A stretch of 8,974 bases of DNA from Fusobacteriota bacterium (GTDB lineage Bacteria > Fusobacteriota > Fusobacteriia > Fusobacteriales > Fusobacteriaceae), in contig JAEWEF010000088.1 of NCBI GenBank assembly GCA_023389595.1, positions 1 to 8,974 on the forward strand, in the 5' to 3' direction. Positions 1 through 5,852 of this stretch are shown here, piece by piece. The stretch's first letter is position 1, and every line of letters starts with the position of its first letter. Made by a program: the position numbers and the translations under genes. Under the pieces are notes generated by a model that searched no databases, was not told where the DNA came from, and saw nothing but the letters and a program-made list of their open reading frames with translations.

Positions 1-2
1 TA

Positions 3-161
3 GAAACTCAATTTAGTGCATTAGAAATTTTAAAAAATATGGGATACAAAGATATAGAAATAGTAAATGTTTTTGTATCGAGATCTAAAACTGTTGGGCC
101 ATATAGTATGATGTATGGTGAAAACCCAATATTTATTTTAAAAGTTATAAAAAAAATTTAG
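3..161 (+). CDS. cbiT: Cobalt-precorrin-6B C15-methyltransferase (decarboxylating), C-terminal fragment
   Basis: An open frame enters from the left edge and gives the last 52 residues of a protein, from ETQFSALEIL to ILKVIKKI, before a TAG stop. The segment VSRSKTVGPYSMMYGENPIFI matches the end of the CbiT/CobL C-terminal methyltransferase domain, where a V-S-R-(G/S)-x-x-(V/I)-G-x-Y/H-x-M-x-x-x-N-P pattern closes the Rossmann fold. CbiT methylates C15 and removes the acetate carboxyl at C12 on the anaerobic route, using S-adenosylmethionine in the cytoplasm. The next gene, cbiL, begins 9 bases later and its ribosome binding site overlaps this stop codon, so both belong to one operon. Whether this is a free CbiT or the tail of a CbiE-CbiT fusion cannot be told, because the rest lies outside the window. 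Confidence 0.85.
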   Translation, partial: ETQFSALEILKNMGYKDIEIVNVFVSRSKTVGPYSMMYGENPIFILKVIKKI

Positions 162-170
162 GAGATTTTT

Positions 171-890
171 ATGAATAAATTTTACGGCATAGGTGTTGGA
201 GTTGGAGACCCTGAAGAAATTACAATAAAAGCAGTAAATATTTTAAAAAAATTAGATGTAATTATTTTACCTGAAGCAAAAAAAGATGATGGTAGTACAG
301 CATATGATATAGCAAAAAAATATTTAAAAAGTGATGTAGAAAAAATTTTTGTAGAATTTCCTATGTTGAAATCATTAGATGAAAGAATTAATTCTCGTAA
401 AAAAAATTCAAAAATTGTAGAAAAATTTTTATCTGAAGGTAAAAATGTTGGATTCTTAACTATAGGAGATCCAATGACATATAGTACGTATGTATATTTA
501 ATAGAATATTTATCAGAAAAATTTTGTGTAAAAACAATTCCTGGAATTTCATCTTTTGTTGATATGGCATCGAGATTTAATTTTCCTTTAGTAATAGGAG
601 ATGAAAATTTGAAAATAATTTCTCTTAATAAAGAAACAAATATAGAAAATGAAATTAAAAATTCTGATAATATAGTTTTTATGAAAGTTAGTAGAAATTT
701 TTCTGATTTAAAAAATATTATAATAAAAACAAATAATGTTGAAAATGTAATATTAGTATCAAATTGTGGAAAAGAAAATCAAAAAGTTTATTATGATATA
801 AGAGAATTAAACGAAGAAGATATCCCATATTTTTCAACTTTAATTTTAAAAAAAGGGGGATTTGCTAAATGGAAAAAGTTTACTTCATAG
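171..890 (+). CDS. cbiL: Cobalt-precorrin-2 C20-methyltransferase
   Basis: This 239-residue protein is a tetrapyrrole methylase of the CbiL/CobI type, which transfers a methyl from S-adenosylmethionine to C20 of cobalt-precorrin-2, the first dedicated methylation of corrin-ring synthesis. Visible motifs are the N-terminal GVGVGDPEEIT (residues 8-18), the GDPMTYST loop (about 99-106) and PGISSF (124-129), in the order and spacing expected of the family; the length is typical. ATG at 171 follows a GGAG at 161-164 that overlaps the cbiT stop. The 3' end runs 22 bases into cbiF, which suggests translational coupling. CobI, the aerobic counterpart, is very similar, but the neighbouring cbiG points to the cobalt-early anaerobic pathway, so cbiL is the better name. 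Confidence 0.93.
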   Translation: MNKFYGIGVGVGDPEEITIKAVNILKKLDVIILPEAKKDDGSTAYDIAKKYLKSDVEKIFVEFPMLKSLDERINSRKKNSKIVEKFLSEGKNVGFLTIGDPMTYSTYVYLIEYLSEKFCVKTIPGISSFVDMASRFNFPLVIGDENLKIISLNKETNIENEIKNSDNIVFMKVSRNFSDLKNIIIKTNNVENVILVSNCGKENQKVYYDIRELNEEDIPYFSTLILKKGGFAKWKKFTS

Positions 891-1630
891 GTGCAGGGCC
901 AGGAGATCCTGAACTTATAACGGTAAAAGGACAACGTTTAATAAAAGAGGCTGATGTAATTATTTATGCTGGGTCATTAGTTCCTATTGAAGTTATAAAT
1001 TGTCATAAGGAAAATGCTGAGATATACAATTCTGCTTCTATGACTTTAGAAGAAGTAATCGACATTATATTAAAAGGTGTAAAAGGCAATAAAAAAGTTG
1101 TTAGAGTGCATACAGGAGATCCCTCAATATTTGGAGCTCACCGTGAGCAAATGGATATACTTGATGAATATGATATAGAATATGAAGTTGTACCTGGAGT
1201 TAGTTCATTTTTAGCGGCTGCAGCAGCAATAAAAAAAGAATTTACTCTACCAGAAGTTTCTCAAACTGTTATTTGCACAAGACTTGAAGGAAAAACACCA
1301 GTACCAGAAAGTGAAAGTTTGGAACTATTAGCAAGTCATAAATGTTCAATGGCTATATTTTTATCTGTTCAGATGATAGATGAAGTTGTTAAAAAATTAT
1401 CTACACATTATCCAATTGATACACCAATAGCTGTTATACAACGAGCAAGTTGGAGTGATCAAAAAATAGTTTTAGGAACTTTAGAAGATATTGCAGAAAA
1501 AGTTAAAAATTCAAAAATAAATAAAACGGCTCAAATATTAGTTGGAAATTTTATGGGTAAAAATTATGCAAAATCTAAACTTTATGATAAAAGTTTTTCA
1601 CACGAATATAGAAAGGGTTTAAAAAAATAA
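869..1630 (+). CDS. cbiF: Cobalt-precorrin-4 C11-methyltransferase
   Basis: The 253-residue product is a tetrapyrrole methylase of the CbiF/CobM type, which methylates C11 of cobalt-precorrin-4 to give cobalt-precorrin-5A. The start MEKVYFIGAGPGDPELITVKG, the segment DVIIYAGSLV, the HTGDPSIFGA loop (about 81-90) and PGVSSFLAAAAA (109-120) are characteristic of this subgroup; the Y-A-G-S-L-V segment separates it from the C20 and C17 enzymes. The ATG at 869 lies inside the end of cbiL and has a run of G's (AAGGGGGA, about 853-860) at good spacing as ribosome binding site. Ten bases separate its stop from cbiG. The protein is full length with no visible defect and should act as a soluble dimer, as family members do. 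Confidence 0.94.
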   Translation: MEKVYFIGAGPGDPELITVKGQRLIKEADVIIYAGSLVPIEVINCHKENAEIYNSASMTLEEVIDIILKGVKGNKKVVRVHTGDPSIFGAHREQMDILDEYDIEYEVVPGVSSFLAAAAAIKKEFTLPEVSQTVICTRLEGKTPVPESESLELLASHKCSMAIFLSVQMIDEVVKKLSTHYPIDTPIAVIQRASWSDQKIVLGTLEDIAEKVKNSKINKTAQILVGNFMGKNYAKSKLYDKSFSHEYRKGLKK

Positions 1631-1640
1631 GGATATTATT

Positions 1641-2654
1641 ATGAAAATAGCTGTTTGGTCAGTAACTAGAAATTCTTCTTATAAAGCAATAGAAATTAAA
1701 GAAAAAATTCATAATTCAAATTCAGGATTTGAAATTGATATTTTCACTTTAGAAAAATTTAATATAAAAAATACAAATGCTATAAAAAATTTTGATGAAA
1801 AATTAACAGAAAGTTTTTCTTTGTATAAAGCACATATTTTTATAATGGCAACAGGTATAGTTGTAAGAAAAATTACAAAATTATTAAAATCAAAAGATAT
1901 AGATCCAGCTATTTTAGTTGTTGATGAAAATTTAGATTTTGTTATTTCACTAGTTTCAGGTCATTTAGGGAATACAAATGAAATTTGTAAAAAAATTTCA
2001 GAAATAATAAATGCAGTCCCAATAATAACGACTAGCTCTGATATAACTGGTAAAATAGCGGTCGACACAATATCACAAAAATTAAATGCTAGAATTGGAG
2101 ATTTAGAAACAGCTAAAAAAGTTACATCTTTGATAGTTGATGATAAAAAAGTGAGTTTAATTTTACCAAAAAATATTTTTATAAATGAAAATAACTCAAG
2201 CGGGTATATAATTTGTTCCAATAGAGAAAATATTGATATAACAAGGATATATCCTAAAAATATAATTTTAGGTATAGGTTGTAGACGTGGAATAGAAAAA
2301 GAAAAAATTATAGAAGCTGTAAAAAAAGCTTTAATTAAAAATAATATTTCTGAAAAAAGTATAAAAATAATTGCTAGTATAAATATAAAGTCTGATGAAA
2401 AAGGATTATTAGAAGCAGCAGAATTTTTCAAAACAGAAATTGTATTTTTTGATAAAGAGAAAATTGCAAATGTTGAAAATATTTTTGTAAAATCTGATTT
2501 TGTAAAAGAAATTGTAGGTGTTCATGCTGTATCTGAACCATGTGCATTTTTAGCTAGCAATAAAAAAGGAAAATTTTTAGAAAAAAAATTTATATATGAT
2601 GGTGTTACAGTATCTATTTTTGAGGAGGACAATTTAGATGAGCAAAAAAGGTAA
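1641..2654 (+). CDS. cbiG: Cobalt-precorrin-5A hydrolase
   Basis: CbiG opens the delta-lactone of cobalt-precorrin-5A and releases the extruded two-carbon unit as acetaldehyde, giving cobalt-precorrin-5B. This step is specific to the anaerobic pathway. The 337 residues show the three usual parts: an N-terminal domain with MATGIVVR (69-76) and SGHLGNTN (106-113), a less conserved middle part, and a C-terminal domain opening with GIGCRRG (211-217) and carrying VSEPCAFLAS (297-306). The ATG follows AAGGA at 1629-1633, which overlaps the cbiF stop. The last 17 bases overlap cbiH, and the purine run in the CbiG codons for EED serves as the cbiH ribosome binding site. Length and domain order are normal. 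Lysine and asparagine are abundant, as expected from the A/T bias. Confidence 0.92.
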   Translation: MKIAVWSVTRNSSYKAIEIKEKIHNSNSGFEIDIFTLEKFNIKNTNAIKNFDEKLTESFSLYKAHIFIMATGIVVRKITKLLKSKDIDPAILVVDENLDFVISLVSGHLGNTNEICKKISEIINAVPIITTSSDITGKIAVDTISQKLNARIGDLETAKKVTSLIVDDKKVSLILPKNIFINENNSSGYIICSNRENIDITRIYPKNIILGIGCRRGIEKEKIIEAVKKALIKNNISEKSIKIIASINIKSDEKGLLEAAEFFKTEIVFFDKEKIANVENIFVKSDFVKEIVGVHAVSEPCAFLASNKKGKFLEKKFIYDGVTVSIFEEDNLDEQKR

Positions 2655-3372
2655 AATATATGTTGTAGGAATAGGTCCTGGCAACATGCAAGATATAACT
2701 ATAAGAGCTTATAATATTTTGAAAAATGTTGATATAATATCTGGATATAAAACATATATCGATTTAGTTAAAGATGAATTTAAGGATAAAGAGCTTATAT
2801 CTTCTGGAATGAAAATGGAAATTGATAGGTGTAAGGAAGTTTTACATTTAGCTGAATCTGGGAAAAACATTGCCTTGATAAGTAGTGGAGATTCTGGTAT
2901 TTATGGTATGGCAGGTATTATGTTGGAAGTTGCATCTGAATCTTATGTAGATATAGAAATAATACCCGGAGTTACATCTGCAATTGCTGGAGCATCAATC
3001 GTTGGTTCTCCTATAATGCACGATTATGCAACCATAAGTTTAAGTGATTTATTAACAGACTTTGAGCTTATAAAAAAGAGAATAGAAGCGGCTAGTCAAG
3101 CTGATTTTGTTATAAATATATATAATCCCAAAAGTAAAGGAAGAGTAACCCAAATAGTTGATGCAAGAGATATAATGATTAAATATAAATCGCCAAAAAC
3201 TCCAGTTGCAATTTTAAAAAATGTTGGCAGAGAAAATGAAAGTTGTATAATAAGTGATTTAGAAACATTTTTAGATTATGATATAGATATGTTTACAGTT
3301 TTAATAATAGGAAATTCAAATAGTTATGTTAAAAATGGTAAAATGATAACTCCGAGAGGGTATAAAATATGA
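2638..3372 (+). CDS. cbiH: Cobalt-precorrin-3 (precorrin-3B type) C17-methyltransferase
   Basis: This 244-residue tetrapyrrole methylase matches the CbiH/CobJ subgroup, which methylates C17 and drives ring contraction to yield cobalt-precorrin-4. Diagnostic segments are VVGIGPGNMQDIT (9-21), SSGDSGIYGMAG (83-94), PGVTSAIAGASIVGSPIMHDYATISLSD split over two stretches beginning at residue 110, and INIYNPKSKGR. The H-D-Y/F-A-T-I-S-L-S-D stretch is typical of this enzyme and not of CbiL or CbiF. The ATG at 2638 is preceded by GAGGAGG (2622-2628), one of the strongest ribosome binding sites in the operon. The 3' end shares ATGA with cbiJ. Some CbiH proteins carry an extra C-terminal iron-sulphur-like domain; this one is the short form. 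Confidence 0.93.
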   Translation: MSKKGKIYVVGIGPGNMQDITIRAYNILKNVDIISGYKTYIDLVKDEFKDKELISSGMKMEIDRCKEVLHLAESGKNIALISSGDSGIYGMAGIMLEVASESYVDIEIIPGVTSAIAGASIVGSPIMHDYATISLSDLLTDFELIKKRIEAASQADFVINIYNPKSKGRVTQIVDARDIMIKYKSPKTPVAILKNVGRENESCIISDLETFLDYDIDMFTVLIIGNSNSYVKNGKMITPRGYKI

Positions 3373-4130
3373 TTTGGATAATAGGTGGCACAAAAGATTC
3401 AAGAAATTTTGTTGAAAAAATTTTGTGTTATGAAAATATTTCGAAAGAGGACATTATAGTTTCTACTGCAACTGCTTATGGTGAAGAGTTAATTAAAAAT
3501 ACAGGAGTAAAAATTTCTGCTAGGAGAATGGAAGAAAATGAAATGAAAAATTTCATTTTAAAAAATCAAGTTTCATTAATAGTTGATTTAAGTCACCCAT
3601 ATGCTTATAATGTATCGTTAAATGCTATAAAAATTTCAAAAGAATTAGATATAAAATATTATAGATTTGAAAGACCAGAATTAAATTTGGAAGTAAAAAA
3701 TGTAATTTATTTTGATGATTTAAAAAAAATTACAGATTTTATTTCTAATTTAGAAGGTAATGTTTTGGTAACTTTAGGTAGTAATAGTATTGATGAATTT
3801 AAACATTTAAAAAATTTAAAAAATATATTTTTCAGAGTTTTACCCAAAAGTGAAGTTATTAAAAAATGTGAAGAAAGTGGCATACTCGCAAAAAATATTA
3901 TAGCTATGCAAGGACCTTTTACAAAAGACTTAAATATTGCAACGATGAAACAATTTAATATAAAATATCTTGTTAGTAAAAAGTCAGGAGATGTTGGTGG
4001 TGAAAAAGAAAAGGTTGAAGCGTGTGATTATTTAGATGTTTCACTAATATATTATGAAAAAAAAGAAATAGATTATCCGAATTGCTATACTGATATAAGC
4101 TTGTTAATAAATGATATATTTATGAAATAA
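3369..4130 (+). CDS. cbiJ: Cobalt-precorrin-6A reductase
   Basis: CbiJ/CobK reduces the macrocycle of (cobalt-)precorrin-6A to 6B using a nicotinamide cofactor. The 253 residues show the family pattern: IIGGTKDSRNF at the N-terminus (4-13), VDLSHPYAYNVS (72-83), YYRFERPE, VTLGSN (134-139), MQGPF (180-184) and the C-terminal KKSGDVGGEKEKVEA (204-218). The start codon overlaps the cbiH stop in an ATGA arrangement and a GAGAGGG (about 3354-3360) lies upstream, so coupled translation is likely. It is the last gene of the cobalamin operon: a rho-independent terminator follows within about 30 bases. In other anaerobes cbiJ often stands with cbiH in this order. No truncation is visible. Confidence 0.91.
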   Translation: MIWIIGGTKDSRNFVEKILCYENISKEDIIVSTATAYGEELIKNTGVKISARRMEENEMKNFILKNQVSLIVDLSHPYAYNVSLNAIKISKELDIKYYRFERPELNLEVKNVIYFDDLKKITDFISNLEGNVLVTLGSNSIDEFKHLKNLKNIFFRVLPKSEVIKKCEESGILAKNIIAMQGPFTKDLNIATMKQFNIKYLVSKKSGDVGGEKEKVEACDYLDVSLIYYEKKEIDYPNCYTDISLLINDIFMK

Positions 4131-4156
4131 AAATTTCTTTATAAAAATAATTTTTT

Positions 4157-4187
4157 AGAGGGGATTATTCTCCCTCTTTTTAATTTT
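4157..4187 (+). terminator. Rho-independent terminator of the cobalamin operon
   Basis: AGAGGG (4157-4162) pairs with CCCTCT (4172-4177), extended by a G-T wobble, around a loop of about seven bases. A T-rich tract follows directly. It lies 27 bases after the cbiJ stop and is the only GC-rich hairpin with a T-run there, so the cbi transcript probably ends here. Confidence 0.85.
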
Positions 4188-4205
4188 TAGAAAAAATAAA
4201 AAAAG

Positions 4206-4234
4206 TTGTAAGAAATTATTAATTGGTATATAAT
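4206..4234 (+). promoter_or_regulatory. Possible sigma-70-type promoter for the ECF importer operon
   Basis: TTGTAA (4206-4211) and a perfect TATAAT (4229-4234) are separated by exactly 17 bases. The -10 box lies inside the left arm of the palindrome at 4219-4280, and transcription would begin near its centre at about 4241, giving a leader of roughly 340 bases before the S-component gene. In such AT-rich DNA a TATAAT can arise by chance, so this is tentative; its position just after the cbi terminator supports it. Confidence 0.45.
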
Positions 4235-4280
4235 ACTCATATCGACGATATCGTCTATATGAGTATTATATATCAATTAA
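4219..4280. repeat. 62-base nearly perfect palindrome
   Basis: Two 31-base arms meet with no spacer at 4249/4250; 29 of 31 positions are Watson-Crick complementary. The exceptions are 4226/4273 (G opposite T) and 4243/4256 (C opposite T). The core GACGATATCGTC (4244-4255) is a perfect palindrome and less A/T-rich than its surroundings. No T-run follows on either side, so it is not a standard terminator. It may be an operator, a processed RNA hairpin or a remnant of a small mobile or repeated element. Its role is unknown. Confidence 0.9.
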
Positions 4281-4394
4281 ATTATTTAGTGAAATTGAAA
4301 AAGTAAGAAATTAAACTGCATGATAATATGCTACTGAAACAAAAATGATAAACTCTTAAAATATTTATTAGTTAAAAATCACAATATGTAATTT

Positions 4395-4425
4395 AGATAA
4401 TAATTTAATATTTTTATCTTTTTTT
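4395..4425 (+). other. AU-rich hairpin followed by a T-run, possible weak terminator or attenuator
   Basis: AGATAA (4395-4400) pairs with TTATCT (4414-4419), with up to three more inner A-T pairs after one mismatch, and is followed by T's to 4425. The stem contains a single G-C pair, so it would be weak. Its place between the possible promoter and the importer genes would suit an attenuator, but this could be chance in AT-rich DNA. Confidence 0.25.
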
Positions 4426-4473
4426 AGCTAGTAAAATTTTATCAAAAATAGGGAGACGTTATAGATTTATATT

Positions 4474-4533
4474 ATGTGTTACTCTTAAGTAAACAGGAGC
4501 AAAAAGAAAATAAAAATTATTTTCATAACACAT
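4474..4533 (+). other. Foldable element resembling a three-way junction in the leader of the ECF operon
   Basis: A closing helix ATGTGTTA (4474-4481) with TAACACAT (4526-4533) encloses two hairpins: CTCTT (4482-4486) with AGGAG (4495-4499), one wobble, loop of eight; and GAAAATAA (4506-4513) with TTATTTTC (4517-4524), loop of three. The closing and third helices are perfect 8-base matches and the parts abut almost without gaps. The second helix would hide an AGGAG. It ends 45 bases before the S-component start. I could not match it to a known riboswitch class, and the third helix is almost all A-T, so a structured RNA is an inference from complementarity only. Confidence 0.35.
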
Positions 4534-4578
4534 TGACTTTCTATTTTGAAAAAATTAAAAAATTTTAGGAGGATATTT

Positions 4579-5160
4579 ATGGAAAAAAGAAAGTTAGAAA
4601 TTAAAGATTTAGTAACTATTGGTGTATTTGCAGTAATTTACTTTGTAGTAATGTTTGCTGTAGGAATGATTGGTGTAGTACCTATTTTATTTTTAGTCTA
4701 TCCTAGCATACTTGGTATAGTAAGTGGAGCTATAGTAATGTTATTTATGCTAAAAGTTCAAAAACCTTGGGGACTATTTATATTAGGAATATTATCTCCA
4801 TTCTTAATGTTTGCAATGGGGCATACTTATGTAATAGCAGTACACGCTATTGTTGTTATGTTAATTGCTGAAATGATAAGGAGAGTTGGTGAATATAAAT
4901 CTTTTAAGTATAATATGTTATCTTTTACAATTTTTAATACTTGGATTTGTGGTTCTCTAATGCAAATGCTTTGGGCAAAAGAAAAATATATTGAACTATC
5001 AATGATGATGGGTAAAGAATATGTGGATGCTATAGAAAGATTAATAACTTATCCGAATATGGTGTTAGTGTATTTAGGGGCTTTAATAGGTGGTGCCATT
5101 GGAGCTTATATAGGTAAAGCTCTTCTAAAAAAACATTTTGAAAAAGCAGGTATAGTTTAA
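4579..5160 (+). CDS. ECF transporter S component, Trep_Strep (MptD-like) family
   Basis: This 193-residue hydrophobic protein fits the Trep_Strep family of membrane substrate-binding (S) subunits of energy-coupling factor importers. About six membrane segments can be seen, near residues 11-30, 32-58, 64-81, 82-100, 112-131 and 160-182, with a polar patch at 132-158 (WAKEKYIELSMMMGKEYVDAI) between the last two. The last segment is glycine/alanine-rich (GALIGGAIGAYIGKAL), as expected for packing against the T subunit. The start is the ATG at 4579, set by AGGAGG at 4567-4572; an upstream TTG at 4546 is in frame but lacks a ribosome binding site. The substrate is not known for most members. Some ECF importers of streptococci and lactobacilli are reported to carry heme, so a tetrapyrrole is possible. 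The stop TAA overlaps the next ATG by one base. Confidence 0.85.
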   Translation: MEKRKLEIKDLVTIGVFAVIYFVVMFAVGMIGVVPILFLVYPSILGIVSGAIVMLFMLKVQKPWGLFILGILSPFLMFAMGHTYVIAVHAIVVMLIAEMIRRVGEYKSFKYNMLSFTIFNTWICGSLMQMLWAKEKYIELSMMMGKEYVDAIERLITYPNMVLVYLGALIGGAIGAYIGKALLKKHFEKAGIV

Positions 5161-5852
5161 TGTATATTGTAAATGATAGCAAATTAAACCCTAACCCCAT
5201 AACAAAATTTTTTGTTGTGGGGTTATTAGGGTTAACTGTCGTCCATTCTATTCATCCAATTTTAGAATGGATAGTAGTATTTATTATTTCTATTATGTTT
5301 TTTATAAATGGTTGTATAAAAGATTCAATAAAAAACATAGTAGTTTTTTTTATTTTGTTTTTTATTCCAAATTTCAAAATATTATCTAATCTACCCATTA
5401 TTATAAAGATATTTTTTTCTTTAATTTTTGTAATTCGTATGTTCTATATACCTTACATAGCAGGTAAATTTTTAGTTAAAACATCAGATGTAGGGAGCAT
5501 TATTTCATCTATGTCTATAATAAAAATTCCAGAGGTTATATCCATTCCGATAGCTGTCATGTTTCGATTCTTTCCTTCGTTTATAGAAGAAAACAAACAT
5601 ATTAAAATGGCAATGAAGGTAAGGGGAATAGAAACTAAAAATCCTTTAAAATATTTAGAATATGTATTGGTACCACTTTTAATTATTTCTTCTAATATTG
5701 CAGATGATATATCTAAAGCAGCTGAAACTAAATGCATTGCAAATCCTATAAAAAAAACTAGATACATTGCTATTAGCATAAAATTAATTGATTTTATTTA
5801 TGGGATAACAATTTTTATAGTAGTTATAGGAGGGTGGTTGTGCTTGAAATAA
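5160..5852 (+). CDS. ECF transporter T component (EcfT/CbiQ family transmembrane coupling protein)
   Basis: This 230-residue membrane protein links the S component to the ATPase. The N-terminal LNPNPITKFFVVGLLGL (9-25) resembles the conserved D/N-P-x-T-K start of EcfT/CbiQ proteins, followed by several hydrophobic segments (about 17-50, 58-70, 78-100, 205-228). The cytoplasmic coupling region has RFFPSFIEE (136-144) and the first coupling motif AMKVRG (151-156). The second motif, usually A-A-E-x-R-G, reads AAETKC (187-192), so the Arg-Gly pair is replaced by Lys-Cys. Translation is probably coupled to the S gene through the TAATG overlap, since only a weak GCAGG (5146-5150) lies upstream. The first 110 bases hold two strong hairpins, listed separately. 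Length is slightly short for the family but complete. Confidence 0.87.
   Translation: MYIVNDSKLNPNPITKFFVVGLLGLTVVHSIHPILEWIVVFIISIMFFINGCIKDSIKNIVVFFILFFIPNFKILSNLPIIIKIFFSLIFVIRMFYIPYIAGKFLVKTSDVGSIISSMSIIKIPEVISIPIAVMFRFFPSFIEENKHIKMAMKVRGIETKNPLKYLEYVLVPLLIISSNIADDISKAAETKCIANPIKKTRYIAISIKLIDFIYGITIFIVVIGGWLCLK
5187..5233 (+). other. Strong hairpin within the 5' coding region of the T-component gene
   Basis: AACCCTAA (5187-5194) pairs with TTAGGGTT (5226-5233); after a three-base bulge (5223-5225) a further 12 pairs join 5195-5206 with 5211-5222, with one G-T wobble and a four-base loop. The stem uses CCCC/GGGG and CCC/GGG blocks that are rare in this AT-rich sequence. No T-run follows, so it is not a terminator. 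It starts 27 bases after the start codon. Confidence 0.75.
5242..5271 (+). other. Second hairpin within the T-component coding region
   Basis: TCCATTCTA (5242-5250) is perfectly complementary to TAGAATGGA (5263-5271), with a loop of twelve bases. It begins nine bases after the larger hairpin at 5187-5233. Both lie within the coding sequence and could act together on translation or mRNA decay. Confidence 0.6.
5828..5833 (+). promoter_or_regulatory. Ribosome binding site that fixes the GTG start of the ATPase
   Basis: AGGAGG lies inside the end of the T-component gene. An in-frame GTG at 5834 abuts it and cannot be the start; the GTG at 5840 has the normal six-base spacing and gives a protein opening MLEIKNL, as in many ABC ATPases. 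Confidence 0.8.

Larger units (their letters stand above)
4131..4578. other. Long intergenic region between the cobalamin operon and the ECF importer
   Basis: About 450 bases without a credible coding region. It holds, in order, the cbi terminator, the possible promoter, the 62-base palindrome, a weak AU hairpin with T-run, and the possible three-helix RNA element. It is much longer than every other gap in the window, where gaps are 117 bases or less. The stretch 4281-4394 shows only a 4-base stem (GCAT/ATGC near 4318-4331) and nothing else that I recognise. Confidence 0.7.

Noticed and set aside
1136..1148. GCTCAC-C-GTGAGC inverted repeat in cbiF
   Set aside because: It encodes part of the GAHREQM stretch after the conserved GDPSIF loop, the one-base centre cannot form a proper hairpin, and no partner site was seen; probably chance.
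1961..2431. Long antisense open frame within cbiG
   Set aside because: It is a by-product of the A/T-rich cbiG codons: no ribosome binding site, low-complexity Ile/Phe/Leu content and no recognisable family. The same applies to antisense frames at 5453-5779, 6120-6413 and 6466-6693 and to the + frame at 7595-7795.
4219..4280. The palindrome as terminator of the cbi operon
   Set aside because: No T-run follows it, and a good terminator already stands at 4157-4187.
4533..4561. TTGACT as a -35 box for the S-component gene
   Set aside because: No acceptable -10 lies 16-18 bases downstream (TAAAAA only), and transcription would start at or within the ribosome binding site.
4131..4578. Cobalamin riboswitch before the ECF operon
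   Set aside because: I looked for the conserved B12-box and the core segments of the class and found none; the gggagac near 4451 lacks the surrounding conserved bases.
4546..4578. Upstream TTG as the start of the S component
   Set aside because: It adds eleven Lys/Arg/Phe-rich residues with no ribosome binding site, while ATG at 4579 has AGGAGG six bases before it.
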